From Luteimonas kalidii (GTDB lineage: Bacteria; Pseudomonadota; Gammaproteobacteria; Xanthomonadales; Xanthomonadaceae), in contig NZ_JARXRO010000018.1 in assembly GCF_029887935.1 (NCBI RefSeq), positions 62,001 through 126,000 of the forward strand: a stretch of 64,000 bases of DNA, in the 5' to 3' direction. The position numbers and the translations under genes were made by a program. Numbering within the stretch: the first letter of the stretch is position 1; every line of letters begins with the position of its first letter. The notes below the pieces were generated by a model that was not told where the DNA came from, ran no database searches, and saw only the letters and a list, made by a program, of their open reading frames with translations. Shown one piece after another: positions 42,151 to 52,684 of this stretch.

Positions 42151-44310
42151 ATGAACACGGCACTCCTCTTCGCGACGACGATCCTGATGACGCTTTCGAC
42201 TTCCTCCGCCACCGCCGCAGTCGCAACCCCACCGGACGCGGACAAGCGCCCGCACGTGGTCAGGGCCCCGCACGGTGCCGAACGCGACGACGAGTACTAC
42301 TGGCTGCGCGACGACGAGCGCGAGGACAAGGCGGTCCTCGCCTACCTGGAGGCCGAGAATGCCTACGCCGACCGGTTGATGGCGCCGCTGGAGCCGCTGG
42401 AGAACGCGCTGTACGAGGAGATCGTCGGTCGCATCAAGCAGGACGACAGTTCGATTCCCGCGCGCGAACGCGGGTGGTGGTACTACGCCCGCTACGAGAC
42501 CGGAAAGGACTACCCGATCCACGCCCGCCGCAAGGACGGCCCGGGCGTGGATGCGCTGTCGATCCAGCAGGCCAACGAGCGTGGCGATTTCGAAGGCGAA
42601 CAGGTGCTGCTCGACGTCAATGCGCTGGCCGACGGCAAGGATTACTACGCGGTGGGCGCCTACGAGGTCAGCCAGGACAACACCATGCTGGCCTGGGCCG
42701 ACGACACCAACGGCCGCCGCCAGTACACCGTCCGCTTCCGCGACCTGGCCACTGGCCAGCCGTATCCGGAGGAACTGCGCGGCACCTCCGGCGATCTCGT
42801 GTTCGCCGACGACAACCGGACCGTGTTCTATATCGAGAACGATCCGGAGACGCTGCTGACCAAGCGCGTGAAGCGGCACGTGATCGGCACCGATCCTGCA
42901 CAGGACGCCGTGGTCTACGAGGAAGTGGACGACAGCTTCTACATGGGCATCGACCGCACGCGGGACGACCGCTACATCGTCATCGGCGTCAGCAGCACCG
43001 TGTCCGACGAGCTGCGGTATGCACCGGCGGCCGATCCGCAGGCGTTCACCGTGCTCGCGCCGCGCGAGCGCGACCTGGAGTACCAGGCCGACCACCTCGG
43101 CGACCGCTGGGTGATCCTGACCAATGCCGACGGCGCGAAGAACTTCAAACTGGTCGAAGCGCCGAGCGGCTCCGCCTCCCGCAAGGCGTGGACCGACGTC
43201 GTCGCCCATGACGAGGACGTGCTGCTGGAGACGTTCGAGCTGTTCGACGGCTTCATCGCGCTGGGCGAGCGTTCCGATGCGCTCGAGCGCGTGCGCATCC
43301 TGCGGCCCGGGCGCGAGGACGAACACGTCGCAGCCGACGAGCCCGCGTATTCGATGGGCCTGTCGGCCAACACCGAGCCCGACACCACGAAGCTGCGCTA
43401 CACCTACACCTCGCTGACCACGCCGGCGACCACCTATGAACTCGACACCGCCACCGGCGAGCGCGTGCTGCTCAAACAGCAGCCGGTACTCGGCTACGAC
43501 CCGACGCAGTACGTCACCGAGCGCGTGTGGGCGACCGCCCGCGACGGAGAGCGCATTCCCGTGTCGCTGGTCTACCGCAAGGGGTTCAAGCGCGACGGCA
43601 CCGCCGCGATGCTGCAGTACGCCTACGGCAGCTACGGCATGTCGATGGACCCGGGCTTCAGCATCACCACGGTCAGCCTGCTCGACCGCGGCGTGGTGTA
43701 CGCCCTGGCGCACATCCGCGGCGGGCAGGAGATGGGGCGCCGCTGGTACGACGCCGGCAAGCTGCTCAACAAGGTCAACACCTTCACCGACTTCATCGAC
43801 GTCACCGACCATCTCGTCGCCCAGGGTTACGCGGCGAAGGATCGGGTGGCTGCGGCCGGCGGCAGCGCCGGCGGGCTGCTGATGGGCGCGGTGTCGAACA
43901 TGGCGCCGGACCGCTACCGGGTGATCCTGTCGCAGGTGCCGTTCGTCGACGTGGTGACCACCATGCTCGATGCCAGCATCCCGCTGACCACCAACGAGTA
44001 CGACGAGTGGGGCAACCCGGAGCAGCGCCAGTACTACGACTACATGCTGACCTACTCGCCCTACGACAACCTCAAGGCCCAGGCCTACCCGGCGATGTTC
44101 GTCGGCACGGGTCTGTGGGACTCGCAGGTGCAGTACTGGGAACCGGCCAAGTACGTGGCGCGGCTGCGCGACGTCGATACCGGCGGCGGCCCGCTGGTGT
44201 TCCGCACCAACATGGAGGCCGGGCACGGCGGCAAGTCGGGCCGGTTCCGCCGCTTCCGCGAGCAGGCCGAGATGTACGCCTTCATGCTCGACCAGCTCGG
44301 CGCGAAGTAG
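42151..44310 (+). CDS. Exported oligopeptidase B-like S9 peptidase
   Basis: 719 residues. N-terminal signal-like segment (ALLFATTILMTLSTSSATAA), then the oligopeptidase B pattern RPHVVRAPHGAERDDEYYWLRDDER, propeller and hydrolase domains. The catalytic triad is visible: Ser572 (GGSAGG), Asp657 (GLWDSQVQYWEP) and His692 (AGHGGKSG). Oligopeptidase B (PtrB) cleaves after Lys/Arg and is usually cytoplasmic; a signal peptide makes this an exported variant. It probably forms an operon with the upstream S9 gene. Confidence 0.93.
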   Translation: MNTALLFATTILMTLSTSSATAAVATPPDADKRPHVVRAPHGAERDDEYYWLRDDEREDKAVLAYLEAENAYADRLMAPLEPLENALYEEIVGRIKQDDSSIPARERGWWYYARYETGKDYPIHARRKDGPGVDALSIQQANERGDFEGEQVLLDVNALADGKDYYAVGAYEVSQDNTMLAWADDTNGRRQYTVRFRDLATGQPYPEELRGTSGDLVFADDNRTVFYIENDPETLLTKRVKRHVIGTDPAQDAVVYEEVDDSFYMGIDRTRDDRYIVIGVSSTVSDELRYAPAADPQAFTVLAPRERDLEYQADHLGDRWVILTNADGAKNFKLVEAPSGSASRKAWTDVVAHDEDVLLETFELFDGFIALGERSDALERVRILRPGREDEHVAADEPAYSMGLSANTEPDTTKLRYTYTSLTTPATTYELDTATGERVLLKQQPVLGYDPTQYVTERVWATARDGERIPVSLVYRKGFKRDGTAAMLQYAYGSYGMSMDPGFSITTVSLLDRGVVYALAHIRGGQEMGRRWYDAGKLLNKVNTFTDFIDVTDHLVAQGYAAKDRVAAAGGSAGGLLMGAVSNMAPDRYRVILSQVPFVDVVTTMLDASIPLTTNEYDEWGNPEQRQYYDYMLTYSPYDNLKAQAYPAMFVGTGLWDSQVQYWEPAKYVARLRDVDTGGGPLVFRTNMEAGHGGKSGRFRRFREQAEMYAFMLDQLGAK

Positions 44311-44460
44311 GCCGGGCGTCGCGCGCCGGGGCTGTCGGCCTCGATGCGAGAGAGGAGCGCATCCGGGGCGCGCGATGGCGGTGCGCCCCGACGGCACTCC
44401 CGCTGCCGACCCGTCGGGCGCGCAGGTCCCCGCACGCACGGCGTCACGACACGCCGCCGA

Positions 44461-44466
44461 TATGAT
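44461..44466 (+). promoter_or_regulatory. -10-like box 7 nt before the DUF454 gene
   Basis: TATGAT ends 7 nt before the ATG at 44473. A leaderless transcript is predicted. No -35 consensus. Confidence 0.4.
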
Positions 44467-44472
44467 GCGCCG

Positions 44473-44889
44473 ATGCGTCCGACCCCCCGCCATCGCTGGG
44501 CCTGGTGGCTGCTGGCCTACGTCAGCCTCGGCCTGGGCATCATCGGCGCCTTCCTGCCGGTGATGCCGACCACGGTGTTCGTGCTCATCGCCGCGTGGGC
44601 GGCGGCGCGCGGATCGGAGCGCCTGCACCGACGCCTGCATGCGCATGCGCGATTCGGGCCCGCGATCCGCGACTGGGAGGCGCACGGTGCGGTCAGCCGG
44701 CGCGCGAAATGGATGGCGACCGCGATGATGCTGCTGTCCGCGACGATCCTGGTGGGGGCGATGGCGTTCAGCGGCGGCCATCGCTGGTGGATGATCGCGT
44801 TGCCGGTCGGCTGCATGGCCGCGGTCGGCACCTGGCTGTGGCGACGGCCCGAACCGCAGTCGCCGGTGGAACGGGTGAAAGCCGACTGA
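44473..44889 (+). CDS. YbaN family (DUF454) inner membrane protein
   Basis: 138 residues from ATG 44473. It carries the DUF454 signature LLAYVSLGLGIIGAFLPVMPTTVFVLIAAWAAARGSERLHRRL and two more hydrophobic segments near the C-terminus, giving about four TM segments. The function of the family is unknown. An upstream in-frame frame reaching 44344 has no membrane character and lacks support. Confidence 0.9.
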   Translation: MRPTPRHRWAWWLLAYVSLGLGIIGAFLPVMPTTVFVLIAAWAAARGSERLHRRLHAHARFGPAIRDWEAHGAVSRRAKWMATAMMLLSATILVGAMAFSGGHRWWMIALPVGCMAAVGTWLWRRPEPQSPVERVKAD

Positions 44890-44930
44890 GCCGGCCGCCA
44901 GCCGGGCTCCTCCTCGCGGGTTGCCCGGGC

Positions 44931-44936
44931 TACACT
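44931..44936 (+). promoter_or_regulatory. -10-like box 8 nt before lptM
   Basis: TACACT ends 8 nt before the ATG at 44944, predicting a leaderless or nearly leaderless mRNA for the lptM-dapF operon. Confidence 0.4.
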
Positions 44937-44943
44937 GCCGCCC

Positions 44944-45273
44944 ATGCGCAGACTCCCGCTCCTGCTCGCGCCGCTGGCGCTGATCCTGGTCGTCAACCTC
45001 GCCGCCTGCGGCAACAAGGGGCCGCTGGTGCGTCCTCCCGCGGACGATGCGGACGTCGAGTTCGACGACGGTCCTGCCGAGGGATCGGTGGATCCGGCGC
45101 TCGAGCCGGTGCCGCCGGCCGTGGATCCGGTGGATGGCGCCGACGAGGGCGCCGATCCCGTGATCGATACCGACTCCGACTACGATGCCGATGGCGACGA
45201 CGATGGCGATGCCGGGCAGGAGGGCGAGGGTGATCCGGAGCCGGTGCCCGCGGCGGATGACGGCAACGGCTGA
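44944..45273 (+). CDS. lptM: LptM-like lipoprotein with long acidic tail
   Basis: 109 residues. Signal peptide and lipobox LAAC, then the conserved [10 protein letters not shown] of LptM (YifL), which assists assembly of the LPS translocon LptD. Position directly before dapF is conserved with E. coli. Usual LptM proteins are about 60-70 residues. Here about 75 residues follow the core with 29 Asp/Glu and no Lys or Arg, an extreme acidic low-complexity tail. It may bind divalent cations or basic partners in the periplasm (inference). Confidence 0.85.
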   Translation: MRRLPLLLAPLALILVVNLAACGNKGPLVRPPADDADVEFDDGPAEGSVDPALEPVPPAVDPVDGADEGADPVIDTDSDYDADGDDDGDAGQEGEGDPEPVPAADDGNG

Positions 45274-46159
45274 CCGCGTGGCCGTGAGCGCTTCGTACCC
45301 GATCCGACGCGAGCACCCGCAGGCGCGCCTGCGCTTCAGCAAGATGCACGGCGCCGGCAATGATTTCGTGATCCTCGACCTGCGCGACGGAGCGCCGCCG
45401 CCCTCGCCGGACCTGTGCCGCGCATTGGCCGACCGGCATGCCGGCGTCGGCTGCGACCAGATCCTGACCATCGAGCCCGCGCGCACTCCGGGGTCGCTGG
45501 CCGGCTATGGGATCTGGAATGCGGACGGCTCGGCCTCCGCCCAGTGCGGCAACGGCGCGCGCTGCGTCGCGGCCTGGCTGGTGCGGGATGGTGCGGCCTC
45601 GGACGCGCGTTTCGTGCTCGACAGTCCCGCCGGCTCGCATGCGGTGGACGTGCTTGGTGACGGCCACTTCCGCGTGGCGATGGGCGTGCCGCGCTTCGCG
45701 CCGGCGCAGGTGCCGCTCGCCGTGGAGGGAGCGGAGCGGGACGACTACGCGTTCGCACTCGCGCACGTCGGCCTGATTCGCTTCGGCGCGGTGTCGATGG
45801 GCAACCCGCATGCGGTGATCGAGGTGGACGACGCCGATGTCGCGCCGGTCGGCGTACTGGGCCCGGCGCTGCAGGACAGCGGCCTGTTCCCGCAGTCGGC
45901 GAATGTCGGCTTCGCCCAGGTGATCGATCGCAGCCGCATCCGCCTGCGCGTGTACGAGCGCGGCGCGGGCGAGACCCTGGCCTGCGGCAGCGGCGCATGC
46001 GCCGCGGTGGCGGTGCTGGTGCGGCGCGGGCGCGTGGATCGCGAGGTCGCGGTGTCGCTGCCCGGCGGCGAATTGCACATCGCCTGGCCCGACGACGCCG
46101 CGCAGGTCGCGATGGCGGGGCCGACGGCTTTCGTATTCGAAGGGGAATGGACCGGATGA
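45257..46159 (+). CDS. dapF: Diaminopimelate epimerase
   Basis: 300 residues from ATG 45257, which overlaps lptM by 17 bp; GTG 45278 or 45284 would give a length closer to the family norm. It interconverts LL- and meso-diaminopimelate for lysine and murein. [19 protein letters not shown] is the N-terminal signature, with catalytic Cys in [11 protein letters not shown] and [13 protein letters not shown]. It is followed by the DUF484 gene with an ATGA overlap. Confidence 0.95.
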   Translation: MTATADRVAVSASYPIRREHPQARLRFSKMHGAGNDFVILDLRDGAPPPSPDLCRALADRHAGVGCDQILTIEPARTPGSLAGYGIWNADGSASAQCGNGARCVAAWLVRDGAASDARFVLDSPAGSHAVDVLGDGHFRVAMGVPRFAPAQVPLAVEGAERDDYAFALAHVGLIRFGAVSMGNPHAVIEVDDADVAPVGVLGPALQDSGLFPQSANVGFAQVIDRSRIRLRVYERGAGETLACGSGACAAVAVLVRRGRVDREVAVSLPGGELHIAWPDDAAQVAMAGPTAFVFEGEWTG

Positions 46160-46827
46160 GCAATCCCGAGCGCCTCGGCGCCCATGAAGTGGCGGCCTGG
46201 CTGCGACGCCAGCCGAAGTTCCTGCAGCAGTTCCCGGACCTGGCGCTGAGCCTGGTGGTGCCGCGCGAGGACGGTCCCGCGGCCTCGCTGGCGAGCTACC
46301 AGCTCGAAGTGCTGCGCGACAAGAACCGTGAGCTCTCGCGCCGCCTGCACGACCTGTTCGCGATCTCGCAGGAGAACGAGCGCCTGGCGGTGCGCACCCA
46401 CCAGCTGACGCTGGCGCTCATGCGCCAGCCCGATCGCGCCGGCGTGGTGCGGGCGATGGCGGCGACGCTGGAAGAGGATTTCGCCGGCGACCTGGTGCGC
46501 ATCGTGCTGTTCCATCCGGTGGACGGGCTCGGCGGCGAACCCTGGCTGCAGGTGATCGAGCGCGACGATCCGGTGCTGTCGCCGTTCGCGGATGCGCTCA
46601 AGGGCGGCGAGCCGCTGTGCGGCCGGCTGCATCCGGACAAGCAGGCGCTGCTCTACGGCGCGCGCGTGGACGAGGTGCAGTCCAGCGCGCTGCTGGCGAT
46701 CGAGGGCACCGGCCTGGTGGCCGTGGGCAGCGGCGATGCCAACCGCTTCTATCCCGGCATGGGCACGTTGTTCCTGCGCATGATGGGCGAGGCGTTCGAC
46801 GTCGCGCTGCGACGGTTCGATGGCTGA
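46156..46827 (+). CDS. DUF484 family protein
   Basis: 223 residues from ATG 46156, overlapping the dapF stop (ATGA). The family signature [24 protein letters not shown] and a coiled-coil region ([24 protein letters not shown]) precede a GAF-like domain. Function is unknown. The dapF-DUF484-xerC order is conserved in gammaproteobacteria (E. coli yigA). The end overlaps xerC by 8 bp. Confidence 0.92.
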   Translation: MSNPERLGAHEVAAWLRRQPKFLQQFPDLALSLVVPREDGPAASLASYQLEVLRDKNRELSRRLHDLFAISQENERLAVRTHQLTLALMRQPDRAGVVRAMAATLEEDFAGDLVRIVLFHPVDGLGGEPWLQVIERDDPVLSPFADALKGGEPLCGRLHPDKQALLYGARVDEVQSSALLAIEGTGLVAVGSGDANRFYPGMGTLFLRMMGEAFDVALRRFDG

Positions 46828-47788
46828 ACCTCGCCGCCGTGCGGCATCCGATGCGCGCCCGTCCACGGCGTGCGCCGTGCCGGCGGGCGGCCCGGGCGAC
46901 GGGGGCGGGGCGATGATCGCCGACTACCTGGCCCACCTGCAGGTCGAGCGGCGCGTGTCGCCGCACACGCTCGACGGCTACCGCCGCGATCTCGATGCGC
47001 TCGCGGCATTCTGCACGCATGCGGCACGCGATTCCGTGGCCCTGGGAGAGCCCGACATCCGCGCGTTCGTGGCCGCGGAACATCGCCGCGGCCTGTCGCC
47101 CAAAAGCCTGCAGCGACGGCTGTCGGCGGTCCGCGGCTTCTACCACTGGCTGTTGCGGCATGGACACGTGCCGGCGAATCCGGCCGCGAGCATCCGCGCG
47201 CCGAAGGCGCCGCGCAAGCTGCCGCAGGTGCTCGATCCCGACGAGGCCAAGGCCCTGGTCGAGGTCGACACCGCAGCGCCGCTGGGCCTGCGCGACCGCG
47301 CGATGCTGGAACTGTTCTATTCCTCCGGCCTGCGCCTGGCCGAACTGTGCGCCCTGCGCTGGCGCGACCTGCAGCTCGACGAGGGCCTGGTCACCGTGCT
47401 CGGCAAGGGCGCGCGGCAGCGGATCGTGCCGGTCGGCTCGCATGCGCGCAATGCCTTGAGTGCATGGCGCGCCGAGCGCGGCGGTGGCCAGGACGCCCCG
47501 GTGTTCCCCGGCCGCGGCGGCGGCCCGATCGGACCACGCGCGGTGCAGATGCGGATGCGCCAGTTGGCGCAGCGGCAGGGCCTGTTCAAGCGCGTGCATC
47601 CGCACCTGTTGCGGCACTCGTTCGCCAGCCACGTGCTCGAATCCTCCGGCGACCTGCGCGGCGTCCAGGAACTGCTCGGCCACGCCGACATCGCCACCAC
47701 CCAGATCTACACCCATCTCGACTTCCAGCACCTGGCGAAGGTGTACGACGCCGCGCATCCGCGCGCGAAGCGGCGCAGCGGCGACTAG
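46820..47788 (+). CDS. xerC: Tyrosine recombinase XerC
   Basis: 322 residues from ATG 46820; ATG 46913 ([16 protein letters not shown], after a G-rich stretch) would give 291 residues, closer to the normal size, so the start is uncertain. It resolves chromosome dimers at dif with XerD. N-terminal SAM-like core-binding domain, then the catalytic domain with Arg in [46 protein letters not shown] and Tyr in TQIYTHLDF. Translationally coupled to DUF484. Confidence 0.95.
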   Translation: MAEPRRRAASDARPSTACAVPAGGPGDGGGAMIADYLAHLQVERRVSPHTLDGYRRDLDALAAFCTHAARDSVALGEPDIRAFVAAEHRRGLSPKSLQRRLSAVRGFYHWLLRHGHVPANPAASIRAPKAPRKLPQVLDPDEAKALVEVDTAAPLGLRDRAMLELFYSSGLRLAELCALRWRDLQLDEGLVTVLGKGARQRIVPVGSHARNALSAWRAERGGGQDAPVFPGRGGGPIGPRAVQMRMRQLAQRQGLFKRVHPHLLRHSFASHVLESSGDLRGVQELLGHADIATTQIYTHLDFQHLAKVYDAAHPRAKRRSGD

Positions 47789-47905
47789 GACGCCGGCGGC
47801 GTCGTCGGTCGGCCTGTCGTCCATCGATGAATGCGATGTCCGGAACCGGCGAGCGCGGGGGCGCCGGCGCGCGCAAGCTGCGGCTTTCCACACCGGAGCC
47901 ACACC

Positions 47906-48373
47906 ATGCCCTTCCGACTGTCCGGCATCGATCCGGCACCGTTCGCCGCACTGTTCGCGCTGGACGACGACGCACTCGCGCAACGCGGCGTTCAGCGCTG
48001 CCGGGCCGATCGCGACAGCGGCTTTCCCTGCCGCATCAGCCTGGAGGACGCGCGCGTGGGCGAGGAGCTGCTCCTGCTGCCCTACGAGCACCAGCCGGCG
48101 CACACGCCGTACCGCGCCAGCGGGCCGGTCTTCATCCGTCGCGGCGTCCAGCGAAGCGAGCTGCCACAGGAGGTGGTGCCGCCGTACGTCGCCCGCCGGC
48201 TGATGTCGCTGCGCGCCTATTCCGACCGCCACTGGATGGTGGACGCGGAGGTCTGCGAAGGCGGCGACGTGGCGCGCGAACTGGCACGGATGTTCGGCGA
48301 CGCGACGGTCGCCTACGTCCACCTCCACAACGCCCGGCGCGGCTGCTTTTCCTGCGTGGCGCACCGCGCCTGA
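47906..48373 (+). CDS. DUF1203 family protein
   Basis: 155 residues. The pattern FRLSGIDPAPFAALFALDDDALAQRGVQRCRADRDSGFPCRISLEDARVGEELLLLPYEHQ is that of DUF1203, small cytoplasmic proteins of unknown function. It stands 117 bp after xerC and 71 bp before hslV, outside the coupled block. There is no signal peptide or TM segment. Confidence 0.85.
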   Translation: MPFRLSGIDPAPFAALFALDDDALAQRGVQRCRADRDSGFPCRISLEDARVGEELLLLPYEHQPAHTPYRASGPVFIRRGVQRSELPQEVVPPYVARRLMSLRAYSDRHWMVDAEVCEGGDVARELARMFGDATVAYVHLHNARRGCFSCVAHRA

Positions 48374-48434
48374 CCGTGGCCGGAGACGGGGGTTGATCGC
48401 GGCCGGGATGGCCGCATCTCGTGGTTTCCCGCCC

Positions 48435-48440
48435 AGGAGG
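48435..48440 (+). promoter_or_regulatory. Consensus ribosome binding site of hslV
   Basis: AGGAGG 4 nt before the ATG at 48445. It decides this start over the in-frame start at 48421. Confidence 0.8.
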
Positions 48441-48444
48441 CCGC

Positions 48445-48996
48445 ATGGACCCCAGCCAGAATCCCCACGTGTTCCACGCCACCACGATCCTGTCGGTGCG
48501 CCGCGACGGCAAGGTCGCCGTGGCCGGCGACGGCCAGGTGACGCTCGGCCACACGGTGATGAAGGGCAACGCGCGCAAGGTGCGGCGCCTGGGCAAGGAC
48601 GGCCAGGTGCTGGCCGGCTTCGCCGGCGCGGCCGCTGATGCGTTCACCCTGTTCGAGCTGTTCGAATCCAAGCTCGAGAAGCACGGCCAGCTGCAGCGCG
48701 CCGCGGTGGAGATGGCCAAGGACTGGCGCACCGAACGCCGCTTCGGCAAGCTCGAAGCCCTGCTGGCCGTCGCCGACCGGGACACCTCGCTGGTGATCAG
48801 CGGTACGGGCGACGTGATCGAGCCCGAGGACGGCATCATCGCGATCGGCTCGGGCGGATCCTACGCGCTGTCCGCGGCGCGCGCGCTGCTCGCGCACACC
48901 ACGCTCGACGCACGCACGATCGCGACCGAGGCGCTGAACATCGCCGGCGACATCTGCATCTACACCAACCGCAACGTGGTGGTCGAAGAACTCTGA
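48445..48996 (+). CDS. hslV: ATP-dependent protease proteolytic subunit HslV
   Basis: 183 residues. Proteasome-type peptidase of the HslUV complex. The nucleophile should be the Thr of ATTILSVRR; here it is Thr13, behind the 12-residue extension [12 protein letters not shown], so the extension must be removed to expose the N-terminal Thr, as in other HATTI-type HslV proteins. [22 protein letters not shown] and the C-terminal [14 protein letters not shown] are family hallmarks. hslU follows after 129 bp. Confidence 0.97.
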   Translation: MDPSQNPHVFHATTILSVRRDGKVAVAGDGQVTLGHTVMKGNARKVRRLGKDGQVLAGFAGAAADAFTLFELFESKLEKHGQLQRAAVEMAKDWRTERRFGKLEALLAVADRDTSLVISGTGDVIEPEDGIIAIGSGGSYALSAARALLAHTTLDARTIATEALNIAGDICIYTNRNVVVEEL

Positions 48997-49125
48997 CCGC
49001 GGACGCGCCGCAACCGCGCGCGGTCACACCCCCGTCGGCACACGGCCGCGCCGCCACCGTCTTCGCCGCCACGAGCCTCGATCCGCCACGCGCGGAACAG
49101 GCCAGGCCCATCCAGGAAGCGATCC

Positions 49126-50517
<1,392 letters not shown>

Positions 50518-50723
50518 AGCGCTCGCGCGCGGTACGCGCGTGTCGGGCATGCGGCTCGGTTGCCGCCGGCACTCAACGGGGCCCTGCGCCGCGACGGCGG
50601 GCAGCCGACGGCGTAGTGCAGCGGCCGCGCGCCGATACCGTCGATGAACGATCGCGGCAGTGCTTATCCCGGGCGCCGCGGCGGCACCTATGCTGGCGCC
50701 GGTCCCGTTTCCGATGAGCCGCC

Positions 50724-51161
50724 ATGTGCCGATCGCTCCTTGCCGCCGCGTCCGCGGCCGTCCTGTCCCTGTCCGCCATCGCACCGGCCGCGGCGCGCGA
50801 CGTCTCTTGCCGCCTGGATTTCGACATGGCCGGCTGGTCGGTGCTGTACAAGACCGCGTCGGGCACCGGCCGGATCAGCTGCGACAACGGCCAGGCGATG
50901 GTGGTGCGGATCGAGGCCCGCGGCGGTGGGCTGAGCGTGGGCAAGTCGGAGATCCGCGGCGGCCGCGGCGAGTTCTCCGGCGTGCGCGGGATCGCCGAGG
51001 CGCTCGGCACCTACATGGCCGCCGAAGCCCACGCCGGCGCGGTGAGGTCGAGCAAGGCCCAGGTGATGACCAAGGGCGACGTGTCGCTCGCGCTCGCGGG
51101 CACCGGCGATGGCTGGGACCTGGGCGTGGCCTTCGGCGGGTTCACGATCGAGGCCCGCTGA
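50724..51161 (+). CDS. Secreted hypothetical protein
   Basis: 145 residues, not recognised. The signal peptide SLLAAASAAVLSLSAIAPAAA is followed by RDVSCRLDFDMAGWSVLYKTASGTGRISCDNG. Two cysteines could form a periplasmic disulfide. The rest is Gly-rich with alternating beta-like segments, ending LGVAFGGFTIEAR. No catalytic motif is visible. It stands alone after hslVU and is divergent in direction from the mutarotase. Codon use looks like its neighbours. Confidence 0.7.
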   Translation: MCRSLLAAASAAVLSLSAIAPAAARDVSCRLDFDMAGWSVLYKTASGTGRISCDNGQAMVVRIEARGGGLSVGKSEIRGGRGEFSGVRGIAEALGTYMAAEAHAGAVRSSKAQVMTKGDVSLALAGTGDGWDLGVAFGGFTIEAR

Positions 51162-51255
51162 GCGCCCGCCGCCGGGATCTCGGCCTGCGGGCGAAGCCGC
51201 GGCCAAGGCGCGAAGGTCACCACGGCGGCCCGCCACGTGGCTGCACGCGGTGCGT

Positions 51256-52083
51256 TCAGCCCAGGCGCTGCGTCCCGCGCCAGCGATCGCCCGGCGCCAG
51301 CCGCAGCGGCTGCAGCACCTGCGCCGCCTCCACGCAGACGAAGGTCCGCCACTCGCCGGGTGCGAGATCGGCGATGCCGGAAGCGAGCCGCTCGCCGGGG
51401 TTCCAGACCACGGCATCGGCAAAGCCGTCGTGCTCGATCGCCACGCGGCGATCGCCGTCGACCAGCGCCAGCGGTGCGACCACGTCGCCGTAGATGCGGT
51501 CGGTCTCGCCATCGAAACCGACCAGCGCCTCGTGCTGGCGATGCAGGGTGCCGCCGGCGGCGCTGTCCTCGAAATCGCAGCCGTGCAGGCCTTCGATCGT
51601 GGCGCCGGTGGCGTCGTCGACGCGCAGATAGGTGTGCAGCGCGGCGGTGACATCGAACGCGGCCTCGCCGGTGTTGGCGATCGCGAGCGACACCTCCAGC
51701 CGCGTGGCGGACAATGCGACCGACAGCCGGCAGGCGAAGGCGTGCGGCCACTCGGCGGTCGCGGCGCTGTCGCGCAGTTCGAACTGCGCCAATGCGCCGT
51801 CGCTGCCCGCGAACGACCAGTCCAGCAGCCGCGCGAAGCCGTGCTTGCGCAGCGGGCCGCGATCGCCGAACTGCGGGAAGATCACCGGGATTCCGCCGCG
51901 GATCGCGCGGCCGGGCGCGGTCTCGGCTGCGTCGGCGAGGAACAGCCGCTCGTGGCCGTCGGCCGGAATCCAGGACAGCACCTGTGCGCCGTGCAGCGAC
52001 ACCAGCGCGTTCGCGCCGCCGGCGGCGAGGCGCAGGCAGGCGAGGCCGCGGAATTCGACGGGATCGATCCGGATCGACGACAT
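51256..52083 (-). CDS. D-hexose-6-phosphate mutarotase (YeaD/galactose mutarotase-like)
   Basis: 275 residues, aldose-1-epimerase superfamily beta-sandwich. Typical segments are VLSWIPADGHERLFLADAAETAPGRAIRGGIPVIFPQFG (the substrate loop of YeaD types), HGFARLLDWSF, LHTYLRVDDATGATIEGLHGCDF and VVWNPGERLASGIADLAPGEWRTFVCVEAAQV. It equilibrates alpha and beta anomers of hexose phosphates. It begins 10 bp after the cytosine deaminase gene on the same strand, so the two form an operon. Confidence 0.9.
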   Translation of the reverse strand: MSSIRIDPVEFRGLACLRLAAGGANALVSLHGAQVLSWIPADGHERLFLADAAETAPGRAIRGGIPVIFPQFGDRGPLRKHGFARLLDWSFAGSDGALAQFELRDSAATAEWPHAFACRLSVALSATRLEVSLAIANTGEAAFDVTAALHTYLRVDDATGATIEGLHGCDFEDSAAGGTLHRQHEALVGFDGETDRIYGDVVAPLALVDGDRRVAIEHDGFADAVVWNPGERLASGIADLAPGEWRTFVCVEAAQVLQPLRLAPGDRWRGTQRLG

Positions 52084-52093
52084 GGGGCGGGCC

Positions 52094-52546
52094 TCAATCC
52101 TCGCCGATGTCTTCGTGCCAGACCTCGGGATGGGCGGCGATCCAGTCGCCGAGCATCGTGATGCACTCCTGGTCCTGCAGGTCGATCACGTGGACGCCAT
52201 GCGCGCGCAGCCAGTCGTGGCCGCCCTGGAAATTCACCGCCTCGCCCATCACCACCGTGCCGATGCCGAACTGGCGCACCAGCCCGCTGCAGTACCAGCA
52301 GGGCGAGAGCGTGGTGACCATGATCGTGTCGCGGTAGCGGCGCTGGCGGCCGGCCTTGCGGAAGGCGTCGGTCTCGCCGTGGACGGACGGGTCGCCTTCC
52401 TGCACGCGGCGGTTGCGGCCGCGTCCGAGCAGGGTGCCGTCGTTGCGGAACAGCGCCGCGCCGATCGGAATCCCGCCTTCGCCCAGGCCCTGCCGGGCCT
52501 CGGCCACGGCGGTGCCCAGCATGGCGCGATAGTCGGGTGTCGTCAT
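52094..52546 (-). CDS. Cytosine deaminase of the fungal (Fcy1) type
   Basis: 150 residues. CDA-fold zinc deaminase with HGE (H56, E58) and the PCxxC motif (Cys83, Cys86) in TTLSPCWYCSG. Around these it resembles yeast Fcy1: VHGETDAFRKAGR, VMGEAVNFQGG and the C-terminal W-EDIGE (WHEDIGED here). Yeast Fcy1 converts cytosine to uracil; bacteria usually use the unrelated CodA. A guanine or other nucleobase deaminase remains possible. Upstream of the mutarotase with a 10-bp gap. Confidence 0.85.
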   Translation of the reverse strand: MTTPDYRAMLGTAVAEARQGLGEGGIPIGAALFRNDGTLLGRGRNRRVQEGDPSVHGETDAFRKAGRQRRYRDTIMVTTLSPCWYCSGLVRQFGIGTVVMGEAVNFQGGHDWLRAHGVHVIDLQDQECITMLGDWIAAHPEVWHEDIGED

Positions 52547-52684
52547 CGCGAGGGGCTCCTGTCCGAAACCGTGCACCTTATCGCGGTTTGCGTCCGACCA
52601 GGCCGCGATCGCGGCGCCAGGCTTGCCGCCCGGTCGGCGCCCGCCCAGAATCAGGCGAGGCGCGCCGTGCGCCGGGGAAACGAC

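Noticed and set aside
41959-45486. An 1175-codon minus-strand frame opposite the S9 peptidase, DUF454 and lptM genes
   Set aside because: Antisense to genes with intact catalytic motifs; no family resemblance.
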